Assembly: GCA_020249145.1 (NCBI GenBank)
Contig: JADCGF010000007.1
Span: 186,001-250,000 of the forward strand
DNA length: 64,000 nucleotides
Origin: Roseomonas sp.
GTDB taxonomy: Bacteria; Pseudomonadota; Alphaproteobacteria; Acetobacterales; Acetobacteraceae
Reading direction: 5' to 3'
Shown here: positions 1 to 10,108 of the stretch, in pieces
How positions within the stretch are numbered: position 1 is the stretch's first letter
Layout of the letters: the number at the start of each line of letters is the position of its first letter
The notes under the pieces: model-generated
The model's database searches: none
Seen by the model: the letters and a program-made list of their open reading frames with translations, nothing else
Told to the model about the DNA's origin: nothing
Program-made: the position numbers and the translations under genes

Positions 1-876
1 GCCGACCTTCATGCCGATGGGGTTCTTCACGCCGCGCAGGAATTCCACATGCGCCCCTTCCGGCTGGCGCGTGCGATCCCCGATCCAGAGGAAATGCGCC
101 GAACAGGCATACCAATCGCCCGAGGTGGAATCCACGCGCGTCATCGCCTGTTCATAAGGCAGCAACAGGCTTTCATGGCTGGTGTAGAAATCAGTCTCCC
201 GCACTTGCGGCAGGTCTGACATGCCGCAGGCCTGCATGAAGGCGAGCGTTTGATCAATGCGGGTCGCGAGATCCGCGTAGCGCTCGGCCAGCGGGCTTCT
301 TTCGACAAAGCCGAGATTCCAGCGATGAACCTGATGCAAATCCGCATAGCCGCCGGTCGCGAAGGCGCGCAGCAGATTGACCGTGCCGGCGGATTGCATA
401 TAGGCGAATTCCATCCGCGACGGATCGGGGATGCGCGAAGCCGCATCGAAATCCGGGCCATTGATGATGTCGCCGCGATAGGAAGGCAGCGTCACGCCAT
501 CACGCGTTTCATGATCGGAAGATCGCGGCTTGGCGAATTGCCCGGCCATGCGACCAAGCTTCACCACGGGCAGCGCGCCACCGAAGGTGAGCACCACGGC
601 CATTTGCAGCAGCACGCGGAAAGTGTCGCGGATCACATTGGCGGTGAAATCACCAAAGCTTTCGGCGCAATCGCCCCCTTGCAGGACAAAAGCCTGGCCA
701 TCGCCGGCACGCGCCAAGGAGGCCTTCAGGCGCCGGGCCTCCCCGGCAAAAACCAGCGGGGGAAATCGCGCGATCTTGGCTTCCATTGCGGCCAAAGCCG
801 CCTGGTCGGGATATTCCGGCACTTGCCTGATCGGCATGTTCCGCCATGATTCCGGGCTCCAGCCCCGCGCAGTCAT
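1..876 (-). CDS. class II 3-deoxy-7-phosphoheptulonate synthase (DAHP synthase), 3' end cut by window edge
   Basis: First step of the shikimate pathway: condensation of phosphoenolpyruvate and erythrose 4-phosphate. The minus-strand frame is open from the start codon at 876 to base 1, so 292 codons are present and the C-terminal part lies outside. The N-terminus reads [12 protein letters not shown], and the family motifs QGGDCAESF, the [14 protein letters not shown] phosphate-binding segment and HVEFLRG..NPIG are all visible, which fits the plant-like class II enzymes. An AGGAG ribosome site lies about 10 bases before the ATG. It is transcribed divergently from the serine hydrolase gene. Function is secure from motifs; only the missing end limits confidence. 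Confidence 0.93.
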   Translation of the reverse strand, partial: MTARGWSPESWRNMPIRQVPEYPDQAALAAMEAKIARFPPLVFAGEARRLKASLARAGDGQAFVLQGGDCAESFGDFTANVIRDTFRVLLQMAVVLTFGGALPVVKLGRMAGQFAKPRSSDHETRDGVTLPSYRGDIINGPDFDAASRIPDPSRMEFAYMQSAGTVNLLRAFATGGYADLHQVHRWNLGFVERSPLAERYADLATRIDQTLAFMQACGMSDLPQVRETDFYTSHESLLLPYEQAMTRVDSTSGDWYACSAHFLWIGDRTRQPEGAHVEFLRGVKNPIGMKVG

Positions 877-981
877 TTCCGCCTATCTCCTGATTACAAG
901 AACAGGCACAATAACCACGGTGTCGCGCTGAGGGGAAGAGCAGCCGGGCAGCGCGACAGGATGGCAAGGAAAGCAGCAGGC

Positions 982-2145
982 ATGGACAGGCAGCAAGATA
1001 TCGCAATTCGGATGCAGAAAGCCGTCCAGGCGGGGGCCATTCCCGGCATGGTGCTGGCGCTGGGGGATCGGCATGGCAGCGGGTGGGAAGCCGGCTTCGG
1101 CAGCCGTGCCTTTGGCGGGGCCGAGGCCATGGCGCCCGATAGCGTGTTCTGGATTGCTTCCATGACCAAGGCGATTACCGGCGTGGCGGTGATGATGTTG
1201 GTGGAAGCGGGCAAGCTTTCCCTGGATGCGCCCGCCGCCGCTTTGGTGCCGGAAATCGGCGCGCTTGGCGTGCTGGAAGGCTTTGATGAGGCCGGGCAGC
1301 CCAAGATGCGCCCCGCCAAGCGCCCTATCACGCTGCGCCACTTGCTGACGCATACATCCGGCTATGCCTATGACATGTGGAGCAGCGACATCGCCCGCTT
1401 CCGCAAGGCCACTGGGACGCCCGCGGTTGGCACCTGCCGCAATGCCGCGCTCGCTTTGCCCCTGCTTTTCGATCCTGGTGAGGATTGGACCTACGGCATC
1501 GGCATAGATTGGGCCGGCAAGATGATTGAGGCCGCCACGGGCGAAAGGCTTGGGGCGCATTTGCAGCGCGTGATTTTTGAACCGCTCGGCATGGTGGATA
1601 CGTCCTTCAAGCTGCGCCCGGACCAAAGGGCGCGGCTTGTTGCCATGCATGGGCGCGGCGCGGATGGCGCGCTTTCCGTCATTCCCTTCGAAGTACCGCA
1701 AGAGCCGGAGTTTGAGACGGGCGGCGGCGGGCTTTACGGCACCGCGCGGGATTACCTGGCTTTTGCACGCATGATTTTGAATGGCGGGCGGCATGGCGAT
1801 ATTCGGCTGCTGAAGGCCGCAACCATCGCCGAGATGGCGCGGGACCAGATTGCACCGCTGTCCGTCCGCCCGATGATTTCCGCCGTGCCGACAGCAACGC
1901 GTGATGCGGATTTCTTCCCCGGCATGGCGAATGGCTGGGGGCTTACCTTTTTGGTCAATCGCAAGCCATCACCGCAGGGGCGGTCCGCCGGTGGGCTCGC
2001 CTGGGCGGGGCTTGGCAATACCTACTATTGGATTGACCATGGCCGCGGCACGGCAGGGATTTTTCTGAGCCAAATCCTGCCGTTTTTTGACCCGCACGCG
2101 ATTGCGCTGTTCCGCGATTTCGAAAGCCTGGTGAATGGCGTTTGA
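982..2145 (+). CDS. serine hydrolase of the beta-lactamase / class C esterase family
   Basis: Predicted serine hydrolase (EstB / penicillin-binding-like fold) of 387 residues. The active-site SxxK is seen as S-M-T-K in the segment FWIASMTKAITG, about 60 residues in. The second motif is the tyrosine in HTSGYAYD, and a conserved glycine-rich GGGGLYGTARDY block follows. No signal peptide is evident, so a cytoplasmic esterase or amidase is more likely than a periplasmic beta-lactamase. I chose ATG 982 because AAGGAAA lies 10 bases upstream; an in-frame ATG at 961 would add seven residues but has no good ribosome site. The natural substrate cannot be told from sequence. Confidence 0.85.
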   Translation: MDRQQDIAIRMQKAVQAGAIPGMVLALGDRHGSGWEAGFGSRAFGGAEAMAPDSVFWIASMTKAITGVAVMMLVEAGKLSLDAPAAALVPEIGALGVLEGFDEAGQPKMRPAKRPITLRHLLTHTSGYAYDMWSSDIARFRKATGTPAVGTCRNAALALPLLFDPGEDWTYGIGIDWAGKMIEAATGERLGAHLQRVIFEPLGMVDTSFKLRPDQRARLVAMHGRGADGALSVIPFEVPQEPEFETGGGGLYGTARDYLAFARMILNGGRHGDIRLLKAATIAEMARDQIAPLSVRPMISAVPTATRDADFFPGMANGWGLTFLVNRKPSPQGRSAGGLAWAGLGNTYYWIDHGRGTAGIFLSQILPFFDPHAIALFRDFESLVNGV

Positions 2146-2154
2146 CGCGGTTGC

Positions 2155-3279
2155 CTAAAACACCACCACCGATCGGATGGATTTGCCTTCATGCATCAAA
2201 TCGAAGGCGTCGTTGATTTTCTCAAGCGGCATGGTGTGGGTGATCAGATCATCAATATTGATCTTCCCTTCCATGTACCAATCAACGATTTTCGGCACAT
2301 CGGTGCGCCCGCGCGCGCCGCCAAAAGCTGAACCTTTCCAGACGCGGCCCGTGACCAATTGGAAGGGCCGCGTGGCGATTTCAGCGCCCGAAGGGGCGAC
2401 GCCGATGATAATGCTCTCACCCCAGCCACGATGGCAGCATTCGAGCGCCTGGCGCATCACCGCGACATTGCCGGTGCAATCGAAGGAGAAATCGGCACCA
2501 CCGCCGGTCAGGTCCGTGATGGCCTGCACCACCTTATCGGTGCCGATCTCATTCGGGTTGATGAAATGCGTCATGCCGAATTTGCGCGCCATGGCCTGTT
2601 TGGCGGGGTTGATGTCAACGCCGATGATCTTATCGGCGCCCACCATCCGCGCGCCTTGGATGACATTGAGCCCAATGCCGCCCAGGCCAAACACCGCGAC
2701 ATTGGCGCCGGGCCAGACCTTGGCGGTATAGATCACGGCGCCGATGCCGGTAGTGACCCCGCAGCCTATGTAGCAAATCTTATCAAAGGGCGCGTCTTCC
2801 CGCACCTTGGCCAGGGCGATTTCCGGCAGCACAGTGAAGTTCGAAAAAGTGCTGCACCCCATATAGTGAAACACCGGCTTGCCGGGCGCTGCACCTTCGC
2901 AACTGAAGCGGCTGCTGCCATCGGGCATCACGCCCTTGCCCTGTGTGCCGCGAATTGAGGTGCAAAGATTGCTCCGCTGGCTCAGGCAGGTTTTGCAGGC
3001 GCGGCATTCCGGCGTGTAGAGCGGGATCACATGATCGCCGGGCTTCACGCTGGTGACGCCTGCGCCGATTTCGCGGACAATCCCAGCACCTTCATGGCCT
3101 AGGATGGCGGGGAACAGCCCCTCAGAATCCAGCCCATCCAGCGTGTAGGAGTCCGTGTGGCAAACGCCGGTTGCCATGATTTCGACCAGGACTTCGCCGG
3201 CTTTGGGGCCGGCCAGATCAACGGTTTCGATGGTAAGCGGCTGTTTCGCTTGCCAAGCCACGGCGGCGCGCGTTTTCAT
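2155..3279 (-). CDS. frmA: S-(hydroxymethyl)glutathione dehydrogenase / class III alcohol dehydrogenase
   Basis: Zinc-dependent, NAD-linked dehydrogenase of 374 residues that oxidises the formaldehyde-glutathione adduct to S-formylglutathione. Catalytic zinc ligands are seen in [12 protein letters not shown] and GHEGAGIV. The structural zinc cysteines lie in [15 protein letters not shown], and the Rossmann motif [13 protein letters not shown] follows. Length matches the family. It is the last gene of a minus-strand run that also carries glutathione reductase, so a thiol-dependent detoxification role is coherent, though a 63-base gap separates it from the MFS gene. No separate S-formylglutathione hydrolase gene is seen nearby. 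Confidence 0.95.
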   Translation of the reverse strand: MKTRAAVAWQAKQPLTIETVDLAGPKAGEVLVEIMATGVCHTDSYTLDGLDSEGLFPAILGHEGAGIVREIGAGVTSVKPGDHVIPLYTPECRACKTCLSQRSNLCTSIRGTQGKGVMPDGSSRFSCEGAAPGKPVFHYMGCSTFSNFTVLPEIALAKVREDAPFDKICYIGCGVTTGIGAVIYTAKVWPGANVAVFGLGGIGLNVIQGARMVGADKIIGVDINPAKQAMARKFGMTHFINPNEIGTDKVVQAITDLTGGGADFSFDCTGNVAVMRQALECCHRGWGESIIIGVAPSGAEIATRPFQLVTGRVWKGSAFGGARGRTDVPKIVDWYMEGKINIDDLITHTMPLEKINDAFDLMHEGKSIRSVVVF

Positions 3280-3342
3280 GCAAAGGATTCCCCGGATGCG
3301 TTCCGGTTACATCCTGCACCGAGGAAGCGCGGTGCGAAAGCC

Positions 3343-4566
3343 TTAAGCCGGTAGCGCCTGCGGCGCGCGGGCAGCGCCGGCATCGCGCGGCAAGGCCATG
3401 GCGGCTAGCAGCATCACCAGGCCCAAAGCCGCCAAGGCCAGGAACATGGCAGGCGCGCCGCCCGCGGCATCGCCATAGGCCCAGGCAACCAGATTCACCC
3501 CCAACGGGGCGGCGACAAAACCCATCGCAAATTTCAGCCCAAAGGCCAGACCGCGCCGCTTGCCCGATGAATAGCGTGCCAGCAGCAGGTTTTCGACCGG
3601 TGCGGCAAAATCGAACATGAAGCCGATGAACACAGCAATCAGCAGCACCCAAACGCCACCAAACCAAGCCGCCAGCAGCATGAGCGGCAATTTCACCAGG
3701 AAGGTCGCGACATAAAGCGTCTTCATCGGCATCTGATCCGCAAGCCGCCCGCCAATCAATTGCCCGGCGCTGCCCATCAACATGGTGGCGCCCACAATCA
3801 GCCCAAGCTGCGCCGCCCGGGCAGAATCAAGCAGCAGCATGTCACTCAGCCATTTCGGCAGCGCCGTAGAATAGGCCGTATAGGCAATGGAGCCGAGCAT
3901 GAAGGTGATGGCAAGCACGATCAGCACACCCCAGGGAATGCGCGCGGCCTCTGCCGCGACAGGCTGCGCCGCATCCTGACCTGGTTGATGATTGCTGGCG
4001 GCAACACGGCCTGTGAGCAGGCAGAATAGCAGCGCCAAGCCTGCGATGATGGTGACAATGCCCGGCAGAATCATCGCCATGCGCCAACCGGCAATGGCGG
4101 CAAGCCCGCCGGCAATCACCGCAGCGCAGGCAACACCGATACTGCCGGCGATACCAAGAACACCCATCAGCCGGCCGCGCGCATCGGGCGGCGCTGTCAT
4201 GGAAACCCAAGCCAGTGCGACGGGGTGATAAATAGCGCCGAATCCGCCAAGCAGCGCCAGCGCCAGCCCCATTTCAGAACTATCAGAAACCAGCCCCGCG
4301 ATGATGGAAGCGATACCAATACCAAGGAAAAACACCACCATCATGCGCGCATGGCCAAAGCGATCCGCAAGCCAGCCTGCCAGCGGCGCACCAACGCCAA
4401 TCATTGCCGCCCCCAGGGTCCAAAGCGCGATGATTTCTGCATAGGGGCGCTGCCAGATGCCTTCCAAAATCACCGCCAGCGTCAGAAAAAGCCCTGTCAG
4501 CACGTGATGGAGGAAATGCCCCAGTGAGGCGAAGCCGATGATCAGGCGCTGCGCCGGCTGCATCAC
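3343..4566 (-). CDS. MFS transporter, 12 membrane segments
   Basis: Major facilitator protein of 407 residues, hydrophobic throughout, with the family motif GWLADRFGHARMM between segments 2 and 3. The N-terminus (SLGHFLHHVLTGLFLTLAV) resembles fosmidomycin-resistance-type exporters, but this is only a resemblance. The start ATG overlaps the TGA of the upstream glutathione reductase gene by four bases (ATGA), which indicates translational coupling. A linked role in exporting a toxic compound or conjugate is an inference from context. The substrate is not known. Confidence 0.85.
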   Translation of the reverse strand: MMQPAQRLIIGFASLGHFLHHVLTGLFLTLAVILEGIWQRPYAEIIALWTLGAAMIGVGAPLAGWLADRFGHARMMVVFFLGIGIASIIAGLVSDSSEMGLALALLGGFGAIYHPVALAWVSMTAPPDARGRLMGVLGIAGSIGVACAAVIAGGLAAIAGWRMAMILPGIVTIIAGLALLFCLLTGRVAASNHQPGQDAAQPVAAEAARIPWGVLIVLAITFMLGSIAYTAYSTALPKWLSDMLLLDSARAAQLGLIVGATMLMGSAGQLIGGRLADQMPMKTLYVATFLVKLPLMLLAAWFGGVWVLLIAVFIGFMFDFAAPVENLLLARYSSGKRRGLAFGLKFAMGFVAAPLGVNLVAWAYGDAAGGAPAMFLALAALGLVMLLAAMALPRDAGAARAPQALPA

Positions 4567-5924
4567 GCACCCACCACGCGGGTGCGGGTGCGGAGTGTGA
4601 CGAATTCCTCTGCTGCCGTTGGGTGAATGCCGATGGTGCGATCAAAATCCTGCTTGGTTGCACCCATGACAACGGCAATGCCGATGCCCTGCATCATCTC
4701 ACCAGCGTCCTCGCCGATCATATGCGCGCCGAGGATTTTTTGCGTGCGTTGGCAGACCACCAGCTTCATCAGCGTCTTGCGCCCTTCGCGCTTGCTGATG
4801 GTGTGGCGCATGGGGGTGAAGCGCGTGACATAGATATCAGCGGGGCCGAGCTTGGCGGCTTCTTCTTCCGTAATGCCAACCGTGCCGATGGGCGGGTTCA
4901 TGAAAACGGCGGTTGGCACGTTTTCGTAGCTTACGCGGCGTGGGTTATTGCCGAAGAGCGTATCGGCCAAAGCATGACCCACCGCCGTTGCCATGGGGGT
5001 CAAATTCACCCGGTCCAGCACATCGCCAATGGCGAAGATGTGCGGCTGGCTGGTGGCGTGGTTATCATCCACCGCAATCACGCCATTGGCCGCCAGCGCT
5101 ACGCCTGCCTTTTCCAGCCCAAGCCCTTCGGTGGCGGGCTTGCGCCCGGTACAGAAAAACACCGCATCGAATTCTGTCACGCTGCCATCGGAAAGATGCA
5201 GCAGCCGAGCCTCACCTTGTGCTTCAATGCGCTTGGGGCTGACACCCGCGCGGCAGGTAATGCCCTGGGCCGTCAGCGCTTCAGCGGCGGCACTGCGGAT
5301 ATCCTCATCAAAGCCGCGCAGCGGCAGCGGCGCGCGATGCACAAGCGTGACCTCCGCACCTAGGCCCTTCAGGATGCAGGCGAATTCTACCGCGATATAG
5401 CCCGCGCCAAGCACCGCCACGCGTTTCGGCAGTGCCTTAAGCGTGAAGATGTCATCCGAAATCAGGCCAAACTCGGCACCGGGAATATCAAGTCGCGTTG
5501 CCGTGCCGCCCACCGCGATGATGATGCGTTCCGCCGTTACGCGCTTGCCGCCAACATCAAGCGTATGTGCATCCAGAAATGTCGCGCGTGCATCGAAGCT
5601 GGTCACGCCGGCATTGCCCAGCAAGCGACCATAAATCCCAGAAAGCCGCGCCACTTCCGCATCCCGAGCCGCTGCCAGCTTCGCCCAATCATGCCCATGG
5701 GTTTCGATGGACCACCCAAAGGCCGCCGCATCTTCCGCCCAGGCGCCATATTCGGCGGCATTCACCATGATCTTCTTCGGCACGCAGCCGACATTCACAC
5801 AAGTACCGCCCCAGAAGCGTTCTTCGGCGACACCCACCCGCGCCCCATGGCCGGCGGCAATACGCGCGGAGCGTACCCCAGCCGAACCACCACCAATCAC
5901 GAAAAGATTGAAATCATAAGCCAT
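4563..5924 (-). CDS. gor: glutathione-disulfide reductase
   Basis: FAD- and NADPH-dependent flavoenzyme that reduces oxidised glutathione. The protein has 453 residues from ATG 5924. It shows the FAD motif GGGSAGVRSARIAAGHGA, the redox-active pair in GGTCVNVGCVPKK, a second dinucleotide motif GAGYIAVEFA, and the C-terminal catalytic histidine in GIHPTAAEEF. The frame extends further upstream, but the alignment of MAYDFNLFVIGGG with family starts and the GAGG ribosome site favour 5924. It lies 19 bases after the MaoC gene and overlaps the MFS gene by four bases. Confidence 0.94.
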   Translation of the reverse strand: MAYDFNLFVIGGGSAGVRSARIAAGHGARVGVAEERFWGGTCVNVGCVPKKIMVNAAEYGAWAEDAAAFGWSIETHGHDWAKLAAARDAEVARLSGIYGRLLGNAGVTSFDARATFLDAHTLDVGGKRVTAERIIIAVGGTATRLDIPGAEFGLISDDIFTLKALPKRVAVLGAGYIAVEFACILKGLGAEVTLVHRAPLPLRGFDEDIRSAAAEALTAQGITCRAGVSPKRIEAQGEARLLHLSDGSVTEFDAVFFCTGRKPATEGLGLEKAGVALAANGVIAVDDNHATSQPHIFAIGDVLDRVNLTPMATAVGHALADTLFGNNPRRVSYENVPTAVFMNPPIGTVGITEEEAAKLGPADIYVTRFTPMRHTISKREGRKTLMKLVVCQRTQKILGAHMIGEDAGEMMQGIGIAVVMGATKQDFDRTIGIHPTAAEEFVTLRTRTRVVGA

Positions 5925-5943
5925 GGAAACCTCGATAAGCCGA

Positions 5944-6396
5944 TCAGGCTGGGCGTTTTGGGACAACAACGCGCACGGTGAAAATCTGCACCGGCTCATC
6001 ATTCTGGTTGAATGTTGTGTTGCGCATCAGCGCGCTACCGCGATCCGGCCGAGAGCGTGACGGCGCCACTTCCAGCACCTCGATTTCCACGCGCAGCATA
6101 TCACCGGGATAGACCGGCTTGACCCATTGGATTTCGCCGCCGCCACCGACAATACCGCCGGAAATGCTGCCTATCGCCTGCACTACCAGGCGCATGCTCA
6201 TCCCCGCGGTGTGCCAACCACTCGCGGCAAGCCGCCCGAATAGCGGATGCGCGGCACCCGCAGCCTCATCCATATGAAAGGGCTGAGGGTCATAAAGCGC
6301 GGCAAAGCGTTTGACTTCCTCGGCATCCACCATCACCGAGCCAGCGGTAAAGCGCCGGCCCGGAAACAGGTCTTCAAGGAAAATCGCCTCGCTCAC
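5944..6396 (-). CDS. MaoC-like (R)-hydratase / hotdog-fold dehydratase
   Basis: Single hotdog domain of 150 residues of the MaoC hydratase type (enoyl-CoA hydratase-like). Visible elements are the N-terminal FPGRRF..G, the helix FAALYDPQPFHMDE with the Asp-to-His catalytic pattern, and the SGWHTAGMSMRL segment. Translation probably starts at GTG 6396, which overlaps the TGA of the upstream dehydrogenase gene (GTGA). This places it in one operon with gabD and gor. The exact acyl-CoA substrate is unknown. Confidence 0.85.
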   Translation of the reverse strand: MSEAIFLEDLFPGRRFTAGSVMVDAEEVKRFAALYDPQPFHMDEAAGAAHPLFGRLAASGWHTAGMSMRLVVQAIGSISGGIVGGGGEIQWVKPVYPGDMLRVEIEVLEVAPSRSRPDRGSALMRNTTFNQNDEPVQIFTVRVVVPKRPA

Positions 6397-7871
6397 GTGC
6401 CAATACCACCAAGGGCGAGGTATTTCACTTCAAGATATTCCTCAATCCCCATATGGCTGCCTTCGCGGCCAAGGCCGGATTGCTTGAAGCCACCAAAGGG
6501 CACTTCAGCGGTGGAGATGATGCCTTCATTGATGCCGACAATGCCATATTCCAATGCTTCCGCGACACGGAAGATGCGCCCGACATCGCGCGCGTAGAAA
6601 TAGGATGCCAGGCCGAATTCCGTATCATTCGCCATCTGGATGGCTTCTTCTTCCGTCTTGAAACGGAACAAGGGCGCTACCGGGCCGAAGGTCTCTTCCC
6701 CGAAAATCTTGGCGCCGCGCGGCACATTCGAAAGGATGGTCGGTTCGAAGAAATTGCCGCCGCGCGCATGGCGCTTGCCGCCGGTGATCACACTGGCACC
6801 TTGCGCCAGCGCATCGGCGATATGTTCTTCCACCTTCGCCACCGCATCGGCATTGATCAGCGGGCCTTGCGTCACACCTGGTTCCATCCCAGGCCCGACC
6901 TTCAGCGCTTCCACCGCCGTCTTCAGCTTGGCCGCGAAGGCTTCATAAACACCATCCTGAACCAGAATGCGATTGGCACAAACGCAAGTCTGGCCCGCAT
7001 TGCGATATTTGGACGCCATGGCGCCTGCAACAGCCGCATCCAGATCCGCATCATCAAACACGATGAAGGGCGCATTGCCGCCCAATTCCATGGAGGTCTT
7101 TTTGATGGTCGCGGCGCATTGCGCGAGCAGCACACGCCCAACTTCCGTGGAACCGGTGAAAGACAGCTTGCGGATGATGGGGTTGCTGGTGAGTTCCTTG
7201 CCGGTTTCGCCCGAAGGCCCGGTAATCACGTTGCAGACGCCAGAAGGCATCCCGGCGCGTTCCGCCAGCACCGCCAAAGCCAGCGCGGAAAACGGCGTTT
7301 GCGATGCCGGGCGGATCACACCGGTGCAGCCCGCCGCCCAACCAGGGCCGGCCTTGCGGGTGATCATGGCGGAAGGAAAATTCCACGGCGTGATGGCGGC
7401 GAAAACGCCAATCGGTTCCTTGGTCACCAGAATGCGCCGACCCTTGGCGTTTTGGGGAATCGTCTCACCCTGCACGCGGCGGCCTTCATCGGCGAACCAT
7501 TCAATGAAAGACGCAGCATAAACCACTTCGCCCTTGGCTTCCGCCAGCGGCTTGCCTTGTTCCGCGGTCATAATCGCGGCCAGATCATCCGAATTTTCAT
7601 GCATCAGCGCGGCGATCTTGTGCAGGATCACGGCGCGATCTTTCGCCAGCATGGCGCGCCAGGCCGGCCAGGCGGCTTTGGCGGCTTCAATGGCGCGGCG
7701 GGTTTCCGCCTGGCCCATGGCGGGCACTTCGCCAATCACCTCGCCGGTGGCGGGGTTGCGCACGGCAATCGTCTTGCCGCTATCAGACTGCACCCAGGCG
7801 CCGGCGATGTAATTCGCCTGTCGGAAAAGGGCGGGGTCCTTCAATGGCAGCTTGGTGGTGGCGTCGAGCAT
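6393..7871 (-). CDS. gabD: NAD(P)-dependent succinate-semialdehyde dehydrogenase
   Basis: Aldehyde dehydrogenase of 492 residues, best matching succinate-semialdehyde dehydrogenase of the GabD type. It oxidises the aldehyde to succinate using NAD(P). Catalytic glutamate and its context MELGGNAPFIV and the nucleophile in NAGQTCVCANR are present, as is the cofactor motif FTGSTEVGR. The start at ATG 7871 (MLDATTKLPLKDP) is supported by AGGAGG eight bases upstream; a longer open frame to 7925 has no such site. It heads a minus-strand operon and is divergent from the fumarylacetoacetase gene. Related semialdehyde substrates cannot be excluded. Confidence 0.92.
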   Translation of the reverse strand: MLDATTKLPLKDPALFRQANYIAGAWVQSDSGKTIAVRNPATGEVIGEVPAMGQAETRRAIEAAKAAWPAWRAMLAKDRAVILHKIAALMHENSDDLAAIMTAEQGKPLAEAKGEVVYAASFIEWFADEGRRVQGETIPQNAKGRRILVTKEPIGVFAAITPWNFPSAMITRKAGPGWAAGCTGVIRPASQTPFSALALAVLAERAGMPSGVCNVITGPSGETGKELTSNPIIRKLSFTGSTEVGRVLLAQCAATIKKTSMELGGNAPFIVFDDADLDAAVAGAMASKYRNAGQTCVCANRILVQDGVYEAFAAKLKTAVEALKVGPGMEPGVTQGPLINADAVAKVEEHIADALAQGASVITGGKRHARGGNFFEPTILSNVPRGAKIFGEETFGPVAPLFRFKTEEEAIQMANDTEFGLASYFYARDVGRIFRVAEALEYGIVGINEGIISTAEVPFGGFKQSGLGREGSHMGIEEYLEVKYLALGGIGT

Positions 7872-7999
7872 GGGGGTCCTCCTGGGCTTTCGCCCAGAAT
7901 AGGCTGAAACAGCGCCTTTTCCCACCCTTCATGCCCCGGGCTTGCCTTCACGGCCCGGCGGGCCATGATCGCCCGCAAGAAAGCCAAAGGAACGCCCAA

Positions 8000-9286
8000 A
8001 TGGATGCCACCCATGACCCCGGCCTGAAAAGCTGGGTCGCTTCGGCCAATCAGCCGGGGCAGGATTTCCCAATCCAGAACCTGCCCTTCGGCATTTTCAG
8101 CCGCGCCGGAGAAGCGCCACGCGGCGGGGTTGCAATTGGCGAGATGATTCTGGATTTGCGCGCGGCGATCGCGGTGGGGATGCTATCTGGTGCGGCGGCT
8201 GATGTGGCTGCCGGGCCTTCGTTGAATGAGCTGATGGCCATGGGTAGGGGCGCTTCGGCGCGTTTGCGCGCGCAAATCTCAGCGCTGCTGGCCGTTGGGT
8301 CATCCGCCGAAGCCATGGCCGCGCGCATTCTGGTGCCCATGCGCGATGCGCGCCTGCATCTGCCTGCCACGGTCGCGAATTTTTCGGATTTCATGGCAAG
8401 CTATGATCACTGCGCCAGGCTTGGTGTCCGGCGCGATCCGAAGAACCCGCTCCCGCAGGCTTTCCGCCATTTGCCGGTTGCCTATCATTCCCGCGCCAGT
8501 TCCGTCCGCGTGAGTGGCGAGGATGTGATCCGCCCGCATGGCCAATGGGCGCGGAGCGATGGCGAAGTGCGCTTCGGTCCAACGGAAGCGATGGATTACG
8601 AATTGGAATTGGCGATCTGGATCGCGGGGGAGAATGCACTCGGCACGCCCATCACCATGGCCGATGCACCGAACCGCATCTTTGGCTTTGGGCTTTTGAA
8701 TGATTGGTCCGCGCGCGATATCCAGCGCTGGGAAATGCCGCCGCTCGGACCATTTTTGGCGAAGAGTGTCTCAACTTCGGTCTCGCCCTGGGTGATCACG
8801 GCGGAAGCGCTGGAACCCTTCGCGAAAGCCGCGCCGGCGATTGACCCGCCGCCTTTGCCCTATCTGGATAGCGCCTGGAATCGCGCCGTCGGCGCGCTTG
8901 GTATTCGTATGCAGGCGTTCTTGGTGACCGCCAAGATGCGCGCGGAAGGTCCCGCGCCCGCCTTGCTGACCGATACAGAATTCGCCCGCATGTATTGGAC
9001 GGCAGCGCAAATGGTGGCGCATCACGGCACCAATGGCTGCAATCTGCTGCCCGGCGATTTGCTTGGCAGCGGCACGGTTTCTGGCCCGGAAGATACGGCC
9101 GCTGCGTGCCTTGCCGAACTTGGCCTTACCGGCCCCATCACGCTGCCCAATGGCGAGACCCGTCGTTGGTTGCAGGATGGTGATGAGGTGATTTTCCGCG
9201 CGCGCGCCGAAGCGCCTGGCGCCGTTTCCATTGGCTTTGGTGAATGTCGCGGCGCCATCGCGCCCGCCACAGCCTGGCCTGTTTGA
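8000..9286 (+). CDS. fahA: fumarylacetoacetase
   Basis: Last enzyme of tyrosine/homogentisate breakdown, hydrolysing fumarylacetoacetate to fumarate and acetoacetate. The protein is 428 residues, the usual length. An SH3-like N-terminal domain (LPFGIFSRAG) is followed by the catalytic domain with DFMASYDHCARLG, the PVAYHSRASSV segment, the metal-binding DYELELAIWI and the NDWSARDIQRWE motif. ATG 8000 follows AAAGGAA with suitable spacing. It is not accompanied by homogentisate dioxygenase here; instead two cyclase genes and a TctC receptor follow on the same strand. Confidence 0.94.
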   Translation: MDATHDPGLKSWVASANQPGQDFPIQNLPFGIFSRAGEAPRGGVAIGEMILDLRAAIAVGMLSGAAADVAAGPSLNELMAMGRGASARLRAQISALLAVGSSAEAMAARILVPMRDARLHLPATVANFSDFMASYDHCARLGVRRDPKNPLPQAFRHLPVAYHSRASSVRVSGEDVIRPHGQWARSDGEVRFGPTEAMDYELELAIWIAGENALGTPITMADAPNRIFGFGLLNDWSARDIQRWEMPPLGPFLAKSVSTSVSPWVITAEALEPFAKAAPAIDPPPLPYLDSAWNRAVGALGIRMQAFLVTAKMRAEGPAPALLTDTEFARMYWTAAQMVAHHGTNGCNLLPGDLLGSGTVSGPEDTAAACLAELGLTGPITLPNGETRRWLQDGDEVIFRARAEAPGAVSIGFGECRGAIAPATAWPV

Positions 9287-9308
9287 TCACACAAAAAGGA
9301 GAAACCCC

Positions 9309-10097
9309 ATGCCCCGTCGCATTGTTGATATCTCAGTCGCGCTCAAGGCCGGCATCATCAGTGACCCGCCGCATGCGCTACCGAAGATCGAATATCTGGA
9401 CCATCACATGACTGCGCCTGGCATGGCGCAGGATTTCGGCATTACCGTGGATCAATTGCCCGAAGGCGAATATGCTGCGATTGAGCGCGTGCAAATCAGC
9501 ACCCATAACGGCACGCATATTGACGCGCCCTATCATTATTTCAGCCGCATGAATGAAAGGCTGGTGCCGGGTGGGGAGCCTTCCTGGCGCATTGATGAGG
9601 TGCCGCTGGATTGGTGCTTGCAGCCTGGCGTGAAGCTCGATTTTCGGCATTTCGACCATGGCTATGTCGCGACGGCCAATGATGTGAAGGCAGAGCTGAA
9701 GCGCATTGGCCATACGCTGAAGCCGCTGGAAATCGTGGTGGTGAATACCGCCGCCGGCGCGCGCTATGGCGAAGATGATTACATCCATTCCGGCTGCGGC
9801 ATGGGCAAGGAAGCGACCCTTTGGCTACTGGAACAGGGCGTGCGCGTGACCGGCACCGATGGCTGGTCCTGGGATGCGCCGTTTTCGCTGACGAAGAAAA
9901 AGGTCGCGGCGACAGGTGATGTGTCACTGATCTGGGAAGGCCATCGCGCGGGGCGAGAAATTGGCTATTGCCACATCGAAAAACTCTCCAACCTGGATAA
10001 GCTGCCGCCCAGCGGCTTCACCATTTCCTGCCTGCCGGTGAAGGTGCATCGCGGCTCTGCCGGCTGGACCCGCGCTGTCGCGATTTTTGAAGAATAA
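9309..10097 (+). CDS. cyclase family protein (PF04199, kynurenine formamidase-like), first of a tandem pair
   Basis: Metal-dependent hydrolase of the cyclase / kynurenine formamidase fold, 262 residues. The family metal signature is seen as HNGTHIDAPYHYF about 70 residues in, with a second conserved GTDGWSWDAPF segment. It starts 22 bases after fahA and has an AAAAGGAG ribosome site. It is nearly the same length as, and highly similar to, the gene that begins at 10109, so the two arose by tandem duplication. The reaction is not assigned; cyclic amides or lactones from aromatic or heterocyclic breakdown are possible substrates. Confidence 0.88.
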   Translation: MPRRIVDISVALKAGIISDPPHALPKIEYLDHHMTAPGMAQDFGITVDQLPEGEYAAIERVQISTHNGTHIDAPYHYFSRMNERLVPGGEPSWRIDEVPLDWCLQPGVKLDFRHFDHGYVATANDVKAELKRIGHTLKPLEIVVVNTAAGARYGEDDYIHSGCGMGKEATLWLLEQGVRVTGTDGWSWDAPFSLTKKKVAATGDVSLIWEGHRAGREIGYCHIEKLSNLDKLPPSGFTISCLPVKVHRGSAGWTRAVAIFEE

Positions 10098-10108
10098 GGG
10101 GGGAAGCC

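Noticed and set aside
250..849. Plus-strand open frame of 199 codons at the left end
   Set aside because: It runs opposite the DAHP synthase reading, which is open to base 1 and has strong family motifs.
6453..7907. Plus-strand open frame of 484 codons opposite gabD
   Set aside because: Antisense shadow of a well-supported aldehyde dehydrogenase; translation shows no family pattern.
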